Source: AR12 sp036265915
GTDB lineage: Bacteria > Methylomirabilota > Methylomirabilia > Rokubacteriales > CSP1-6
DNA: 64,000 nucleotides
Assembly: GCA_036265915.1 (NCBI GenBank)
Contig: DATAOC010000013.1
Coordinates: forward strand, 41,153 to 105,152
Reading direction: 5' to 3'
Shown here: positions 1-7,740 of the stretch, in pieces
Numbering within the stretch: the first letter of the stretch is position 1
Layout: each line of letters begins with the position of its first letter
Program-made: the position numbers and the translations under genes
The notes under the pieces: generated by a model
What the model saw: only the letters and a program-made list of their open reading frames with translations
What the model was told of the DNA's origin: nothing
Databases searched by the model: none

Positions 1-322
1 TGCGCGCGTCGCCGATGACCTCGAGCTTCACCATCTCGCCGAGACCCGCCTCGCGCGCAAGATACGCCGTGCGCACCGCCTCGTCCGCGGTGTAGCAGCC
101 GGCGGTGTTGGGCAGCAGCGTGAAGCGGGCGGTATCGATGAAGTCGAGGATCGAGTCACCGGCGCCGGGCAGGCTCACGCGGCGGACGGCCACCGTGACC
201 AGCTGCGCGCCCGACTCCTCGTGCGCCTGGCGCATGATGTCGTGGGAGGAGTACTTGCCGGTGCCCACGATGAGGCGCGAGGAGAACTCCTTGCCGCCCA
301 GAACCAGATTCGTGTCGTACAT
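1..322 (-). CDS. thiG: Thiazole synthase ThiG, N-terminal part (runs off the window)
   Basis: Makes the thiazole phosphate half of thiamine from deoxyxylulose phosphate, dehydroglycine and the sulfur carried by ThiS. The visible N-terminus (about 107 residues, MYDTNLVLGGKEFSSRLIVG, then GKY, QLVTVAVRR, TLLPNTAGCYTADEAVRTA and KLEVIGD) is typical ThiG. The ATG at 322 lies two bases after the thiS stop, so the two are cotranscribed and very probably translationally coupled. The C-terminal half is beyond position 1. Control is through the TPP riboswitch upstream of thiS. Confidence 0.95.
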   Translation of the reverse strand, partial: MYDTNLVLGGKEFSSRLIVGTGKYSSHDIMRQAHEESGAQLVTVAVRRVSLPGAGDSILDFIDTARFTLLPNTAGCYTADEAVRTAYLAREAGLGEMVKLEVIGDAR

Positions 323-324
323 GA

Positions 325-525
325 CTACCCGCCTCCCATCGGTCGGACGATCTCCACCCGGTCGCCGGCGCGCAGCACGGTGGCGCCGTACGCGCTCTTC
401 GGCGTGATGTCGCGATTGACGGCGACCGCGGTGTACTCGCGCTTCACGCCGAGCTGGGCGAGGAGCCCGTCGACGCTGAGCCCGTCCGCCACTTCCATGT
501 CCCTGCCGTTGACGACGATCTTCAT
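325..525 (-). CDS. thiS: Sulfur carrier protein ThiS
   Basis: A 66-residue ubiquitin-fold sulfur carrier. It ends in the Gly-Gly (RPMGGG) that is adenylated and thiocarboxylated before sulfur passes to the thiazole. The start MKIVVNGRDME at 525 gives the normal family length; reading further upstream would run through the TPP riboswitch. No Shine-Dalgarno sequence is free between the ATG and a strong hairpin at 535-560. First gene of the thiS-thiG unit. Confidence 0.95.
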   Translation of the reverse strand: MKIVVNGRDMEVADGLSVDGLLAQLGVKREYTAVAVNRDITPKSAYGATVLRAGDRVEIVRPMGGG

Positions 526-534
526 GAACACAAA

Positions 535-560
535 CGGCCGCTCCCGTGAGGGTGCGGCCG
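535..560 (-). promoter_or_regulatory. Hairpin between TPP aptamer and thiS start (likely expression platform)
   Basis: On the minus strand, CGGCCGC, an A, CCC, loop TCAC, GGG, an A, then GCGGCCG form a near-perfect 10-bp hairpin followed by TTTGTGTTC and the thiS ATG. The weakly U-rich tail fits an intrinsic terminator. The only purine-rich candidate (GGGAG) is buried in the stem, so blocking of translation is also possible. Confidence 0.55.
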
Positions 561-579
561 CAAGCATCCCATGCGCCGT

Positions 580-658
580 GTTCCCTTCGCCCGCATTACC
601 GGGATCAGGTTCGAGGGGTCCCGGGCCGCACCCGGTTCTCAGGAATCCTCCCCCCACG
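580..658 (-). promoter_or_regulatory. TPP riboswitch (THI box) aptamer
   Basis: The minus strand carries the THI-box landmarks in order: CTGAGA in the left arm (near 645), then ACCCCTCGAACCTGATC and GGTAATGCGGGCGAAGGGAA ending near 581. These match the conserved thiamine pyrophosphate aptamer. It lies 55 bases upstream of thiS, which it must control by feedback from TPP. Confidence 0.95.
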
Positions 659-670
659 ACGACGGAGCGA

Positions 671-676
671 AGTATA
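671..676 (-). promoter_or_regulatory. -10 box for the TPP riboswitch/thiS transcript
   Basis: TATACT on the minus strand (5/6 to consensus) would start transcription near 664, just before the aptamer. No convincing -35 box is visible. Confidence 0.5.
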
Positions 677-688
677 GCACCGCGGCGA

Positions 689-718
689 TTGACTTCCCAG
701 GCGACGCAGTGGTACTTA
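689..718 (+). promoter_or_regulatory. Putative promoter of the sugar ABC importer
   Basis: TTGACT (689-694), an 18-base spacer and TACTTA (713-718) on the plus strand. This would give a leader of about 105 bases before the binding-protein gene at 830. It lies back to back with the thiS promoter. Confidence 0.4.
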
Positions 719-829
719 GTCCGCCACCTGTCCCGTCCGCTCCCGCCGTACAGGGGGTGACCTGGCGCGACGACTTTCGGTGCTCCGCGGCCTCCACGAC
801 GCCACCACGCTGCCCACAGGAGTGTGACC

Positions 830-2128
830 ATGAAGGCAACGACCCGACGTCAGTTCCTGCGCAGAACCGCCGGCGCCTCGGCCGGCATGGCCACCTGGCT
901 GGCGCTCGGCCAGCCTCCCGCGTTCGCGCAGAAGCGCGAGCTCTCCTTCCTGTCGTGGAACCACTTCGTCCCCGCCGCCGACGACGAGCTGCGCAAGCAG
1001 GCCGAGGCCTTCGGCAAGCAGGCAGGCTGCACCGTGCGCGTCGACACGATGGCGCATCTGCAGATGCCGGCGAAGCTGGCGGCGGAGGCGCAGTCGCAGT
1101 CCGGCCACGACATGTACCGCGCGGCGGGCGCCGATCCGTTCCTCTACGAGCAGCTGCATGCGAGCGTCGACGACGTCGTCGACAAGCTCAGCAAGCAGTA
1201 TGGCGGCTGGTACCCGTTCTCGGCCGAGATGGCGCAGACGAAATCGGGCTGGAAAGCGGTGCCCTGGTTCTGGATCTCCTTCCCCGCCACCTACAACCAG
1301 GCGCACTTCAAGAAGGCCGGCTTCGAGAACCCGCCGAAGACCTGGGCCGAGCTGCTCGCCATGGGGAAGACGCTCAAGAAGCAGGGCAACCCGGTCGGCA
1401 TCGCCATCAGTCACTGCTCCGACGCGCACTCCACCTACTGGTCCGTCGCCTGGTCGCACGGCGCCAAGGTGATCGAGAGCGATGGCAAGACGCCCGCCAT
1501 CAACTCCGACAAGACTGCGCAAGTCATCGAGTGGTACAAGGAGCTCTACAAGGACGCCATGGAGCCGGAGGTCCTTTCCTGGGACGACGCCTCCAACAAC
1601 CGCTTCATCCTGTCGGGCAAGGGCTCGTGGATCCACAATCCGGTCAGCCCGTACAACGCCGCCCTGAAGGAAAAGATGCCGATCGCCGATGACATCAACC
1701 ACCATAACAGCCCGGCGGGGCCGGCCGGGGCGCACTCGGCGCCGCCGATCCTCGGCATCGCGATCTGGAAGTTCAGCAAGAACGTCGAGCTCGCGAAGGA
1801 GTTCATCCAGTTCCTGTTCCGCAAGGAGAACTACGACGCCTGGATCGTGGCGGCGAACGCGTTCAACCACCCGCCGCTGCGCCACCTGGCCGACCATCCG
1901 ATCTGGGCGCGCAACCCGAAGTTCGCGATGCTGCCGAAGGAGGCCGAGTTCGCGCACCCGCGCGGCTGGCCGGCCAAGCCGAGCGACGCGGTGCAGCGCA
2001 TCGACGACAACTACGTGATGGCCGACATGGTGGCCAAGGCGGTGAACGGCATGCCGACCAAGCGCGCCATGGAATGGGCGCACGATCAGGTCGCGCGCGC
2101 CCTCAAGGGTCAGCTGAAGGTCGGCTAG
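830..2128 (+). CDS. Sugar-type ABC transporter substrate-binding protein (Tat signal)
   Basis: A 432-residue periplasmic binding protein of the family-1 (MalE/UgpB-like) type. The N-terminus TTRRQFLRRTAG has a twin-arginine motif, followed by a hydrophobic stretch and an AFA-Q cleavage site, so it is probably exported folded. ATG 830 is chosen because AGGAG sits seven bases upstream; a GTG at 824 is too close to it. Two permease genes follow with one-base overlap or two-base spacing. A paralogue with the same N-terminal pattern (WNHFVPA here, WSHFVPA there) is encoded at 38238-39653. The substrate is not evident; sugar or polyol is the family default. Confidence 0.85.
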   Translation: MKATTRRQFLRRTAGASAGMATWLALGQPPAFAQKRELSFLSWNHFVPAADDELRKQAEAFGKQAGCTVRVDTMAHLQMPAKLAAEAQSQSGHDMYRAAGADPFLYEQLHASVDDVVDKLSKQYGGWYPFSAEMAQTKSGWKAVPWFWISFPATYNQAHFKKAGFENPPKTWAELLAMGKTLKKQGNPVGIAISHCSDAHSTYWSVAWSHGAKVIESDGKTPAINSDKTAQVIEWYKELYKDAMEPEVLSWDDASNNRFILSGKGSWIHNPVSPYNAALKEKMPIADDINHHNSPAGPAGAHSAPPILGIAIWKFSKNVELAKEFIQFLFRKENYDAWIVAANAFNHPPLRHLADHPIWARNPKFAMLPKEAEFAHPRGWPAKPSDAVQRIDDNYVMADMVAKAVNGMPTKRAMEWAHDQVARALKGQLKVG

Positions 2129-3066
2129 TGGCCGTCGGCTCGCGCGTCATCGAGACGGCCCGGCTGCGCGGCCCCGACCGTCTCGAGCGGCTGCATCGCT
2201 GGTGGGAGCAGGAGCATGTCTTCGGCTACGGCCTCATCCTGCCCGCGCTGGTGCTGCTGGCGTGTCTGGTCGCCTACCCGTTCGGGATGGCGATCTACTT
2301 CAGCCTCTCGGACTACTGGGTCGGCTCGCCGGGCCCGTTCGTCGGCCTCGCGAACTTCCGGGAGATCCTCGGCAACGACGTCTTCCGCCAGACCGTCCAG
2401 AACTCGTTCGTGTTCACGGCCGTCGCCCTCACGCTCAAGACCGTGCTCGGCGTCTGGCTCGCGGTGCTGCTCGCCCGCGACGTTCGGTTCAAGCGGCTGC
2501 TGCGCGGCGCCGTTCTCCTGCCGTGGGTGATCCCGACCGCGCTCTCGACGCTCGGGTGGTGGTGGATGTTCGACTCGCTGTACAGCGTCGTGAACTGGAC
2601 GGCGATCCGGCTGAACCTGATGACAGCGCCGGGACCGAACTGGCTCGGGCAGTCCGCGTGGGCGATGGCCGCCGTCATCATCGTGAACACCTGGCGCGGG
2701 CTGCCGTTCTTCGCCATCACCGTGCTCGCCGGGCTGATGTCCATTCCGCGCGAGTTCTACGAGGCCGCCGAGGTCGACGGCGCCAGCAACGCGCAGCGCT
2801 TCTGGCACATCACGATCCCGGTGCTCAAGCCGGTGCTGGCCGTGGTCGTGCTCTTCTCCACCATCTTCACGTTCAGCGACTTCAACATCGTCTACGTGCT
2901 GACGCGCGGCGGCCCCGTGAACACCACGCACCTCTTCGCCACCCTCGCCTACCAGATCGGGCTTCAGGGCGGGAACCTGGGACAGGGCGCCGCCATCTCG
3001 CTGTGCCTGTTTCCCATGCTGGCCATGGTCGTGTTCTTCCAGCTGCGCTACATCCGGAAGGACTGA
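2128..3066 (+). CDS. ABC sugar transporter permease, MalF/UgpA type
   Basis: A 312-residue inner-membrane permease with about six transmembrane segments and the cytoplasmic EAA loop (YEAAEVDGASNAQRFWHITIP) that contacts an ATPase. The start is GTG 2128, overlapping the preceding TAG by one base, with GAAGG seven bases upstream. It pairs with the permease at 3069. No ATPase gene follows. Confidence 0.85.
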   Translation: MAVGSRVIETARLRGPDRLERLHRWWEQEHVFGYGLILPALVLLACLVAYPFGMAIYFSLSDYWVGSPGPFVGLANFREILGNDVFRQTVQNSFVFTAVALTLKTVLGVWLAVLLARDVRFKRLLRGAVLLPWVIPTALSTLGWWWMFDSLYSVVNWTAIRLNLMTAPGPNWLGQSAWAMAAVIIVNTWRGLPFFAITVLAGLMSIPREFYEAAEVDGASNAQRFWHITIPVLKPVLAVVVLFSTIFTFSDFNIVYVLTRGGPVNTTHLFATLAYQIGLQGGNLGQGAAISLCLFPMLAMVVFFQLRYIRKD

Positions 3067-3068
3067 GC

Positions 3069-3926
3069 GTGGCCAGCGCCGCGAGTCCTCGGGCCCGGCG
3101 GTGGCAGGTGGCCGCAACCTACGCGAACCTGACGCCGTTCGTCTTCTTCGCGCTGTTTCCCTTCTATTTCATGTTCGTCACCTCGTTCAAGCGGAACGCC
3201 GAGCTCTACAGCCTGAGCTCGGTGCCGTTCTGGATCCAGACCGGCGTCATCACCGATCACTACGCGTTTCTCTTCCAGCGCACGGAATTCCTCACCTGGA
3301 TGCGGAACAGCGTCGTGATCAGCGTGCTGGCCACCGCCGTCTCGCTGCTGATCGCGATCCTCGCCGGCTACAGCCTCGCGCGGCTCCGCTATCGCGGCGT
3401 GGGCTCCTTCGGCACCGCGGTGTTCGTCACGTATCTCGTCCCGCCGACGCTGCTGTTCCTGCCGCTGTCGCAGGTCGTGAGCTGGCTCGGACTCTCCGAC
3501 TCCATCTGGGCGCTCGTGGTCACGTACCCGACGTTCCTCGTGCCGTTCTCGACGTGGCTGCTCATGGGCTACTTCCGCACCGTCCCGCGCGAGGTCGAGG
3601 AGTGCGCGCTCGTCGACGGCGCCAGCCGCATGCAGACGCTGCTCAAGATCGTGCTGCCCATGGCGGTGCCGGGCATCGTGTGCGCGGCGCTCTTCGGCTT
3701 CACGCTGTGCTGGAACGAGTTCATCTACGCGCTCACGTTCGTGTCCCAGAGCGGCAACAAGACGGCGGTCGTCGGCGTCACAGCCGACCTCATCCGCGGC
3801 GACATCTACTACTGGGGCTCGCTCATGGCGGGCGCGGTGCTGGCCAGCGTCCCGATCGTCGTCATCTACGTGTGGTTCCTGGACTACTACGTCTCGGGAC
3901 TGACGGCCGGCGCCGTGAAGGGCTGA
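3069..3926 (+). CDS. ABC sugar transporter permease, MalG/UgpE type
   Basis: A 285-residue second permease subunit. The first transmembrane helix (TPFVFFALFPFYFMFVTSF) and the EAA loop EECALVDGASRMQTLLKIVLP are typical of the MalG side. GTG 3069 starts two bases after the stop of its partner. The three-gene unit ends here without an ATP-binding subunit, so the importer must use an ATPase encoded elsewhere. Confidence 0.85.
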   Translation: MASAASPRARRWQVAATYANLTPFVFFALFPFYFMFVTSFKRNAELYSLSSVPFWIQTGVITDHYAFLFQRTEFLTWMRNSVVISVLATAVSLLIAILAGYSLARLRYRGVGSFGTAVFVTYLVPPTLLFLPLSQVVSWLGLSDSIWALVVTYPTFLVPFSTWLLMGYFRTVPREVEECALVDGASRMQTLLKIVLPMAVPGIVCAALFGFTLCWNEFIYALTFVSQSGNKTAVVGVTADLIRGDIYYWGSLMAGAVLASVPIVVIYVWFLDYYVSGLTAGAVKG

Positions 3927-4058
3927 GCCCGTAAAAGCCTGAGCCAACGCCGCGATCAGTTTCTGGCCAGCGAGGCGTGCGGAGTGGCCCGGCTCGCGGG
4001 AATTCCGCGATTTTCCTGCGGGCGCGGTCTGGTACCCGTCTTGCTCTTCGAAGGCGCC

Positions 4059-4751
4059 GTGAGCTTGTTCGACTCCCTGGTCGTCCTCGTTCTCGCGCAC
4101 GGCTACATCGTCGTGTTCGGCGCCGTGGCGCTCGACTGCGCGGCCCTTCCGATCCCGGGCGAGCTGCTCCTGCTCACCCTCGGTGGCCTGGCCGGCCAGG
4201 GGCACCTCGATGCGGGCTCCGGCATCGTCGCGGCCGCGGCCGGCGTGCTGGTCGCGGACGCGGCCACGTACTGGATCGGTCGCGCGCACGGCCAGCGCGT
4301 GTTCGCGAAGGTCCGGCTGAGCCCGCGCTGGACGCCGGGCATCACCACGCTCATCTTCGGTCGGTTCGTGATCGGCGCGCGGATGATGGTCGCGCCGATG
4401 GCCGGCGCGCGGCGTCTGCCGTTCGGGCGCTTCTTTCTCTTCGATGCGCTCGGCGCGACGCTGTGGGCGGCGGCCTTCGTGGCCATCGGCTACGGCGCCG
4501 GGGCCAACCTCGGCACCGTCCGCAGCTACTGGGACGGCCTCACCGTGATCATGCAGGTGGTCGTCGCGCTCGCGCTCGGCGTGTTCGCCGCGGTGAAGCT
4601 CGTCGGCGCCGGCCGCTTCACGCTGGCCGTGGGCGCCGGGCTGCTGGCGATCGCGACCGTGCGTCCGGCGCTGTCTGCGAGCGAGCAGCTCCACGCCGGC
4701 AGCCCCCGCGGCAAGCACGGCCAGGCCCAGGTCAGAGCCCTCACCGCCTGA
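4059..4751 (+). CDS. DedA family membrane protein
   Basis: A DedA/VTT-domain protein of about 230 residues with several membrane segments. Family members include undecaprenyl-phosphate and phospholipid flippases. Visible hallmarks are GAVALDCAALPIPGELLLLTLGGLAG, FGRFVIGARMMVAPMAGA and the FDALGATLWAA segment. GTG 4059 (AAGG four bases upstream) is preferred; an in-frame GTG at 3984 would add 25 residues and cannot be excluded. Which lipid it moves is unknown. Confidence 0.75.
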   Translation: MSLFDSLVVLVLAHGYIVVFGAVALDCAALPIPGELLLLTLGGLAGQGHLDAGSGIVAAAAGVLVADAATYWIGRAHGQRVFAKVRLSPRWTPGITTLIFGRFVIGARMMVAPMAGARRLPFGRFFLFDALGATLWAAAFVAIGYGAGANLGTVRSYWDGLTVIMQVVVALALGVFAAVKLVGAGRFTLAVGAGLLAIATVRPALSASEQLHAGSPRGKHGQAQVRALTA

Positions 4752-4765
4752 GCGGACGGACGCCC

Positions 4766-6703
4766 TTACCGTGCGTCGGTGATGGCGGCGACGGCGGCGG
4801 GATTCTCGAGCGACGAGAGGTCGCCGGGCTCGCGACCGAGATAGGTCGCGCGGATCACGCGACGCATGATCTTCGCGCTGCGCGTCTTCGGAAGATCCCG
4901 CGTGAAGAGCACCCGGTCCGGCTTGAGCGCCTTGCCCATCTGCGAGGCGACGCGCTCGGCGAGCTCCGTGCGCAGCGCCTCCGAGGGCGCATGGCCCGGG
5001 CGCAGCACCACGAAGCACACGATCGCCTCGCCCTTCACCGCGTGCGGCACGCCGATCACCCCGGACTCCGCGACCGCCGCATGCCCGACGAGCACGGACT
5101 CCACCTCCGCCGGCCCGAGTCGCTTGCCGGCGATCTTCAGCGTGTCGTCGGAGCGACCCTGGATGTACCAGAAGCCGTCGGTGTCGATGGTGGCCCAGTC
5201 GCCGTGAACCCAGACGTCCTTCCAGCGTGACCAGTACGTCTCCTCGTACCGTGCCGGATCCCGCCAGAATCCCGCCGTCATCCCCGGCCATGGCCGCGTG
5301 ACGACGAGCTCACCGACGGCGCCGCGCACCGGTCGGCCATCCTCGTCGAAGACGTCCGCCGCCATGCCCGGGATCGGGCCCGTGAACGCGCACGGCTTGA
5401 TCGGGGCGATGGGGAAGCAGCCGAGGATCCCGCCCGAGATCTCCGTCCCGCCCGTGTAGTTGCTGATCGGAATCCGTGCCTTGCCGGCGTTCTCGAAGAG
5501 CCACCGGTACGGCTCGGGATTCCACGGCTCGCCGGTGGAGCCGAGAATCCGCAGCGACGACAGATCGTGCGCGTGCACGTGCTCGGGTCCGTGCGGCATG
5601 AGCGCGCGCACCGCGGTCGGCGACATTCCCATGATCGAGATGCGGTGACGCTCGGCCAGCGCCCACAACCGATCGGGCCTCGGGTAGTCCGGCACACCCT
5701 CGAAGACGACCGCGGTCGCACCCAGCGCGAGCGCGGCGGTGAAGAGCATCGGCCCCATGAGCCAGCCGAGGTCGGTGAGCCAGAACAAGCGATCGTCTTC
5801 ACCGACGTCGTGGCAGTACGCGAAGTCGTGCGCGCACTTCAGCAGGAAGCCGCCGTGCGTGAGCACGGTGCCCTTCGGGCGCCCCGTGGTGCCGGAGGTG
5901 TAGATGATGAGGCACGGGCGATCCGACTCGACCGCGACGACGGGACATCGATCGGACTGGCTCGCCGTCGCGTCCTGCCACCAGACGTCACGCCCTGCCG
6001 TCCACGGAATGTCGCGACCGAGGCGGCGGTAGACGAGCACGCGCTGCACGGTCGGGCTCTGCGTCAGCGCCTCATCGGCGGTCTCCTTCATCCGGACCAC
6101 CTGGCCACGCCGGAAGAAGCCGTCGGCGGTGATGAGGAGCTTCGCCTCGCAGTCTTGCAGGCGCGAGGCGACCGCCTGCGCGCCGAAGCCCGAGAAGCAC
6201 GGCGTGTAGATGGCGCCGATCCGCACGACGGCCAGCGTCGCGATCGCAGCCTCCGGCGACATCGGCAGGAAGATGCCGACGCGGTCGCCCTCGCCGATGC
6301 CGAGCGCACGCAGCGCGTTCGCGAGCCGGTTCACCTCGCCCGCGAGCTCCGCGTACGTCAGCGTGCGCGTCTGCCCGTCATCGCCTTCCCAGACGATTGC
6401 CGGCTTGCGACCGCGGCCGGCGTCGAGATTGCGGTCGACGCAGTTGTCGGTGAAGTTCAGCCGGCCGCCCGGAAACCAGCGCGGCCACGCCGGGCCGCGC
6501 GTGTCGTCGAGGACCTTCGTGTACGGTGTCAGCCAGCGCAGCCCGAGATCCTTCATGACGCCGTTCCAGTACCACTCGGGATCGGCGACCGAGCGACGCT
6601 GCAGCTCGGCCAGCGTCTGCACGTCGAGCGAGCGCATGAGACGCGTGATGCGCGCGCGCTCGATCACCTCCGGCGTCGGCCGCCAAACGATCTCGTCCGC
6701 CAT
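4766..6703 (-). CDS. Acyl-CoA synthetase, acetyl/acetoacetyl-CoA synthetase-like
   Basis: A 645-residue AMP-forming acyl-CoA ligase. An ACS-type N-terminal cap (YWNGVMKDLGLRW, RLNFTDNCVDR) precedes the AMP-binding domain with the P-loop YTSGTTGRPKG. The adenylation motif is YTGGTEISGG instead of the YWQTETGG of true acetyl-CoA synthetases, so the acid is probably not acetate. The C-terminal catalytic lysine lies in LPKTRSAKIMRR. The start at 6703 follows AGGAGG by four bases. The frame stays open 76 codons further through a tandem repeat, but that part is not protein-like. It is divergent from the crotonase at 6979, which suggests acyl-CoA catabolism. Confidence 0.85.
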   Translation of the reverse strand: MADEIVWRPTPEVIERARITRLMRSLDVQTLAELQRRSVADPEWYWNGVMKDLGLRWLTPYTKVLDDTRGPAWPRWFPGGRLNFTDNCVDRNLDAGRGRKPAIVWEGDDGQTRTLTYAELAGEVNRLANALRALGIGEGDRVGIFLPMSPEAAIATLAVVRIGAIYTPCFSGFGAQAVASRLQDCEAKLLITADGFFRRGQVVRMKETADEALTQSPTVQRVLVYRRLGRDIPWTAGRDVWWQDATASQSDRCPVVAVESDRPCLIIYTSGTTGRPKGTVLTHGGFLLKCAHDFAYCHDVGEDDRLFWLTDLGWLMGPMLFTAALALGATAVVFEGVPDYPRPDRLWALAERHRISIMGMSPTAVRALMPHGPEHVHAHDLSSLRILGSTGEPWNPEPYRWLFENAGKARIPISNYTGGTEISGGILGCFPIAPIKPCAFTGPIPGMAADVFDEDGRPVRGAVGELVVTRPWPGMTAGFWRDPARYEETYWSRWKDVWVHGDWATIDTDGFWYIQGRSDDTLKIAGKRLGPAEVESVLVGHAAVAESGVIGVPHAVKGEAIVCFVVLRPGHAPSEALRTELAERVASQMGKALKPDRVLFTRDLPKTRSAKIMRRVIRATYLGREPGDLSSLENPAAVAAITDAR

Positions 6704-6735
6704 CGCGCCTCCTATGATATCTGCTGTATCGGAGC

Positions 6736-6934
6736 GCGTGCACGGCTTGAAACGTGGGTGGCCCGCGATCGACGGGAGCCGCGTGCACGGCTTGAAACGT
6801 GGGTGGCCCGCGATCGACGGGAGCCGCGTGCACGGCTTGAACGTGGGTGGCCCGCGATCGACGGGAGCCGCGTGCACGCCTTGAAACGTGGGTGGGCCGC
6901 GATAGACCGGAGCCCCGTGCACTCGAAACATGGC
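6736..6934. repeat. 45-bp tandem repeat, about 4.5 copies
   Basis: Direct tandem copies sit at 6736-6780 and 6781-6825 (identical), 6826-6869 (one base lost), 6870-6914 (several substitutions) and a decayed partial copy from 6915. Each unit holds GTGCAC near its start, CTTGAAACGTGGGTGGCC in the middle and the palindrome CGATCG. The array fills most of the 275-bp divergent intergenic region between the acyl-CoA synthetase and crotonase genes. Because 45 is a multiple of three and the unit lacks stops, it creates spurious long reading frames. Confidence 0.95.
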
Positions 6935-6978
6935 GGCCCGAGACGTCGGTGGCCGCCCGACATAGATGGAGGCTCCGC

Positions 6979-7707
6979 ATGCCCGCCAACGTGACCGTGT
7001 CTCGTGACGGCGCCGTCGCCACCGTGCGCCTGAACCGGCCGGAGCGACGCAACGCGCTCAGCGACGGGATGCTCACCGAGCTCGGCGCCGCCTTCGGCGA
7101 GCTGCGCGACGACGCCGCCATCCGCGTCGTCGTCGTCACCGGGGCGCCGCCGGTATTCTCGGCCGGCGCCGATGCCGGGCTCAAGAGCAGCATGAGCCCC
7201 GAGGAGCGCCGTCGCGCGTTCGCCGACCGCAAGTCGCAATTCCGTCGCTTGTTCGAGCGCGCGAATACGCTGCTCGAGGGGCTGGAGCAGATCACCATCG
7301 CCGCCGTGAACGGCCATGCCGTCGGCGGAGGCTGGGGTCTGACGCTGGCGTGCGACTTCCGGGTCGCTGCGGCCGAGGCGCAGTTCTGGATTCCCGAGGT
7401 CGATCTCGGCGTGCCGCTCGGCGTGGCGTCGACCACGCGATTCGTGCGGCTCGTGGGCCCTGCCCGCGCCAAGGAGATCATCCTGGAATGCCGTCGCTAC
7501 TCGGCCGAGGAGGCGCGCGCCATGGGGCTCGTGCATCGCGTGGTCCCCACCGCCGAGCTCGACAAGCGCGTGGCCGAGCTGGCCGCCGCGATGCTGGCCA
7601 AGCCGTTCCGTCCGCTCGCCGAGATGAAAGCGCGCATCAACGCCATCGCGCGCGTCGCCACCCCCGAGGTGAACGCCATGACCGAGGGGTTCCTGCCCAG
7701 GGACTAG
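6979..7707 (+). CDS. Enoyl-CoA hydratase/isomerase (crotonase) family protein
   Basis: A 242-residue crotonase-fold protein. The oxyanion-hole segments FSAGAD and GHAVGGGWGL and the PEVDLG motif are visible. The first catalytic glutamate of classic hydratases (GGGCE pattern) is replaced (GGGWG), while the second (PEVDLG) is kept, so isomerase, thioesterase or other crotonase chemistry is possible. ATG 6979 has GGAGG six bases upstream. It is transcribed away from the acyl-CoA synthetase across the 45-bp repeats. Confidence 0.85.
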   Translation: MPANVTVSRDGAVATVRLNRPERRNALSDGMLTELGAAFGELRDDAAIRVVVVTGAPPVFSAGADAGLKSSMSPEERRRAFADRKSQFRRLFERANTLLEGLEQITIAAVNGHAVGGGWGLTLACDFRVAAAEAQFWIPEVDLGVPLGVASTTRFVRLVGPARAKEIILECRRYSAEEARAMGLVHRVVPTAELDKRVAELAAAMLAKPFRPLAEMKARINAIARVATPEVNAMTEGFLPRD

Positions 7708-7740
7708 ACTACTCGTCGTCTGTATAGTATGTAGTCGGAC

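Noticed and set aside
716..2083. Long minus-strand frame opposite the sugar-binding protein, and many like it across the window
   Set aside because: High GC keeps reverse frames open. Their products are His/Arg/Ala-rich without recognisable motifs, while the other strand encodes clear proteins.
6704..6931. 76-residue N-terminal extension of the acyl-CoA synthetase
   Set aside because: It is the translation of the 45-bp tandem repeat. A Shine-Dalgarno sequence and the normal family N-terminus place the start at 6703.
6736..6934. CRISPR-like array
   Set aside because: The 45-bp units are directly adjacent with no spacers, and no cas genes are present.
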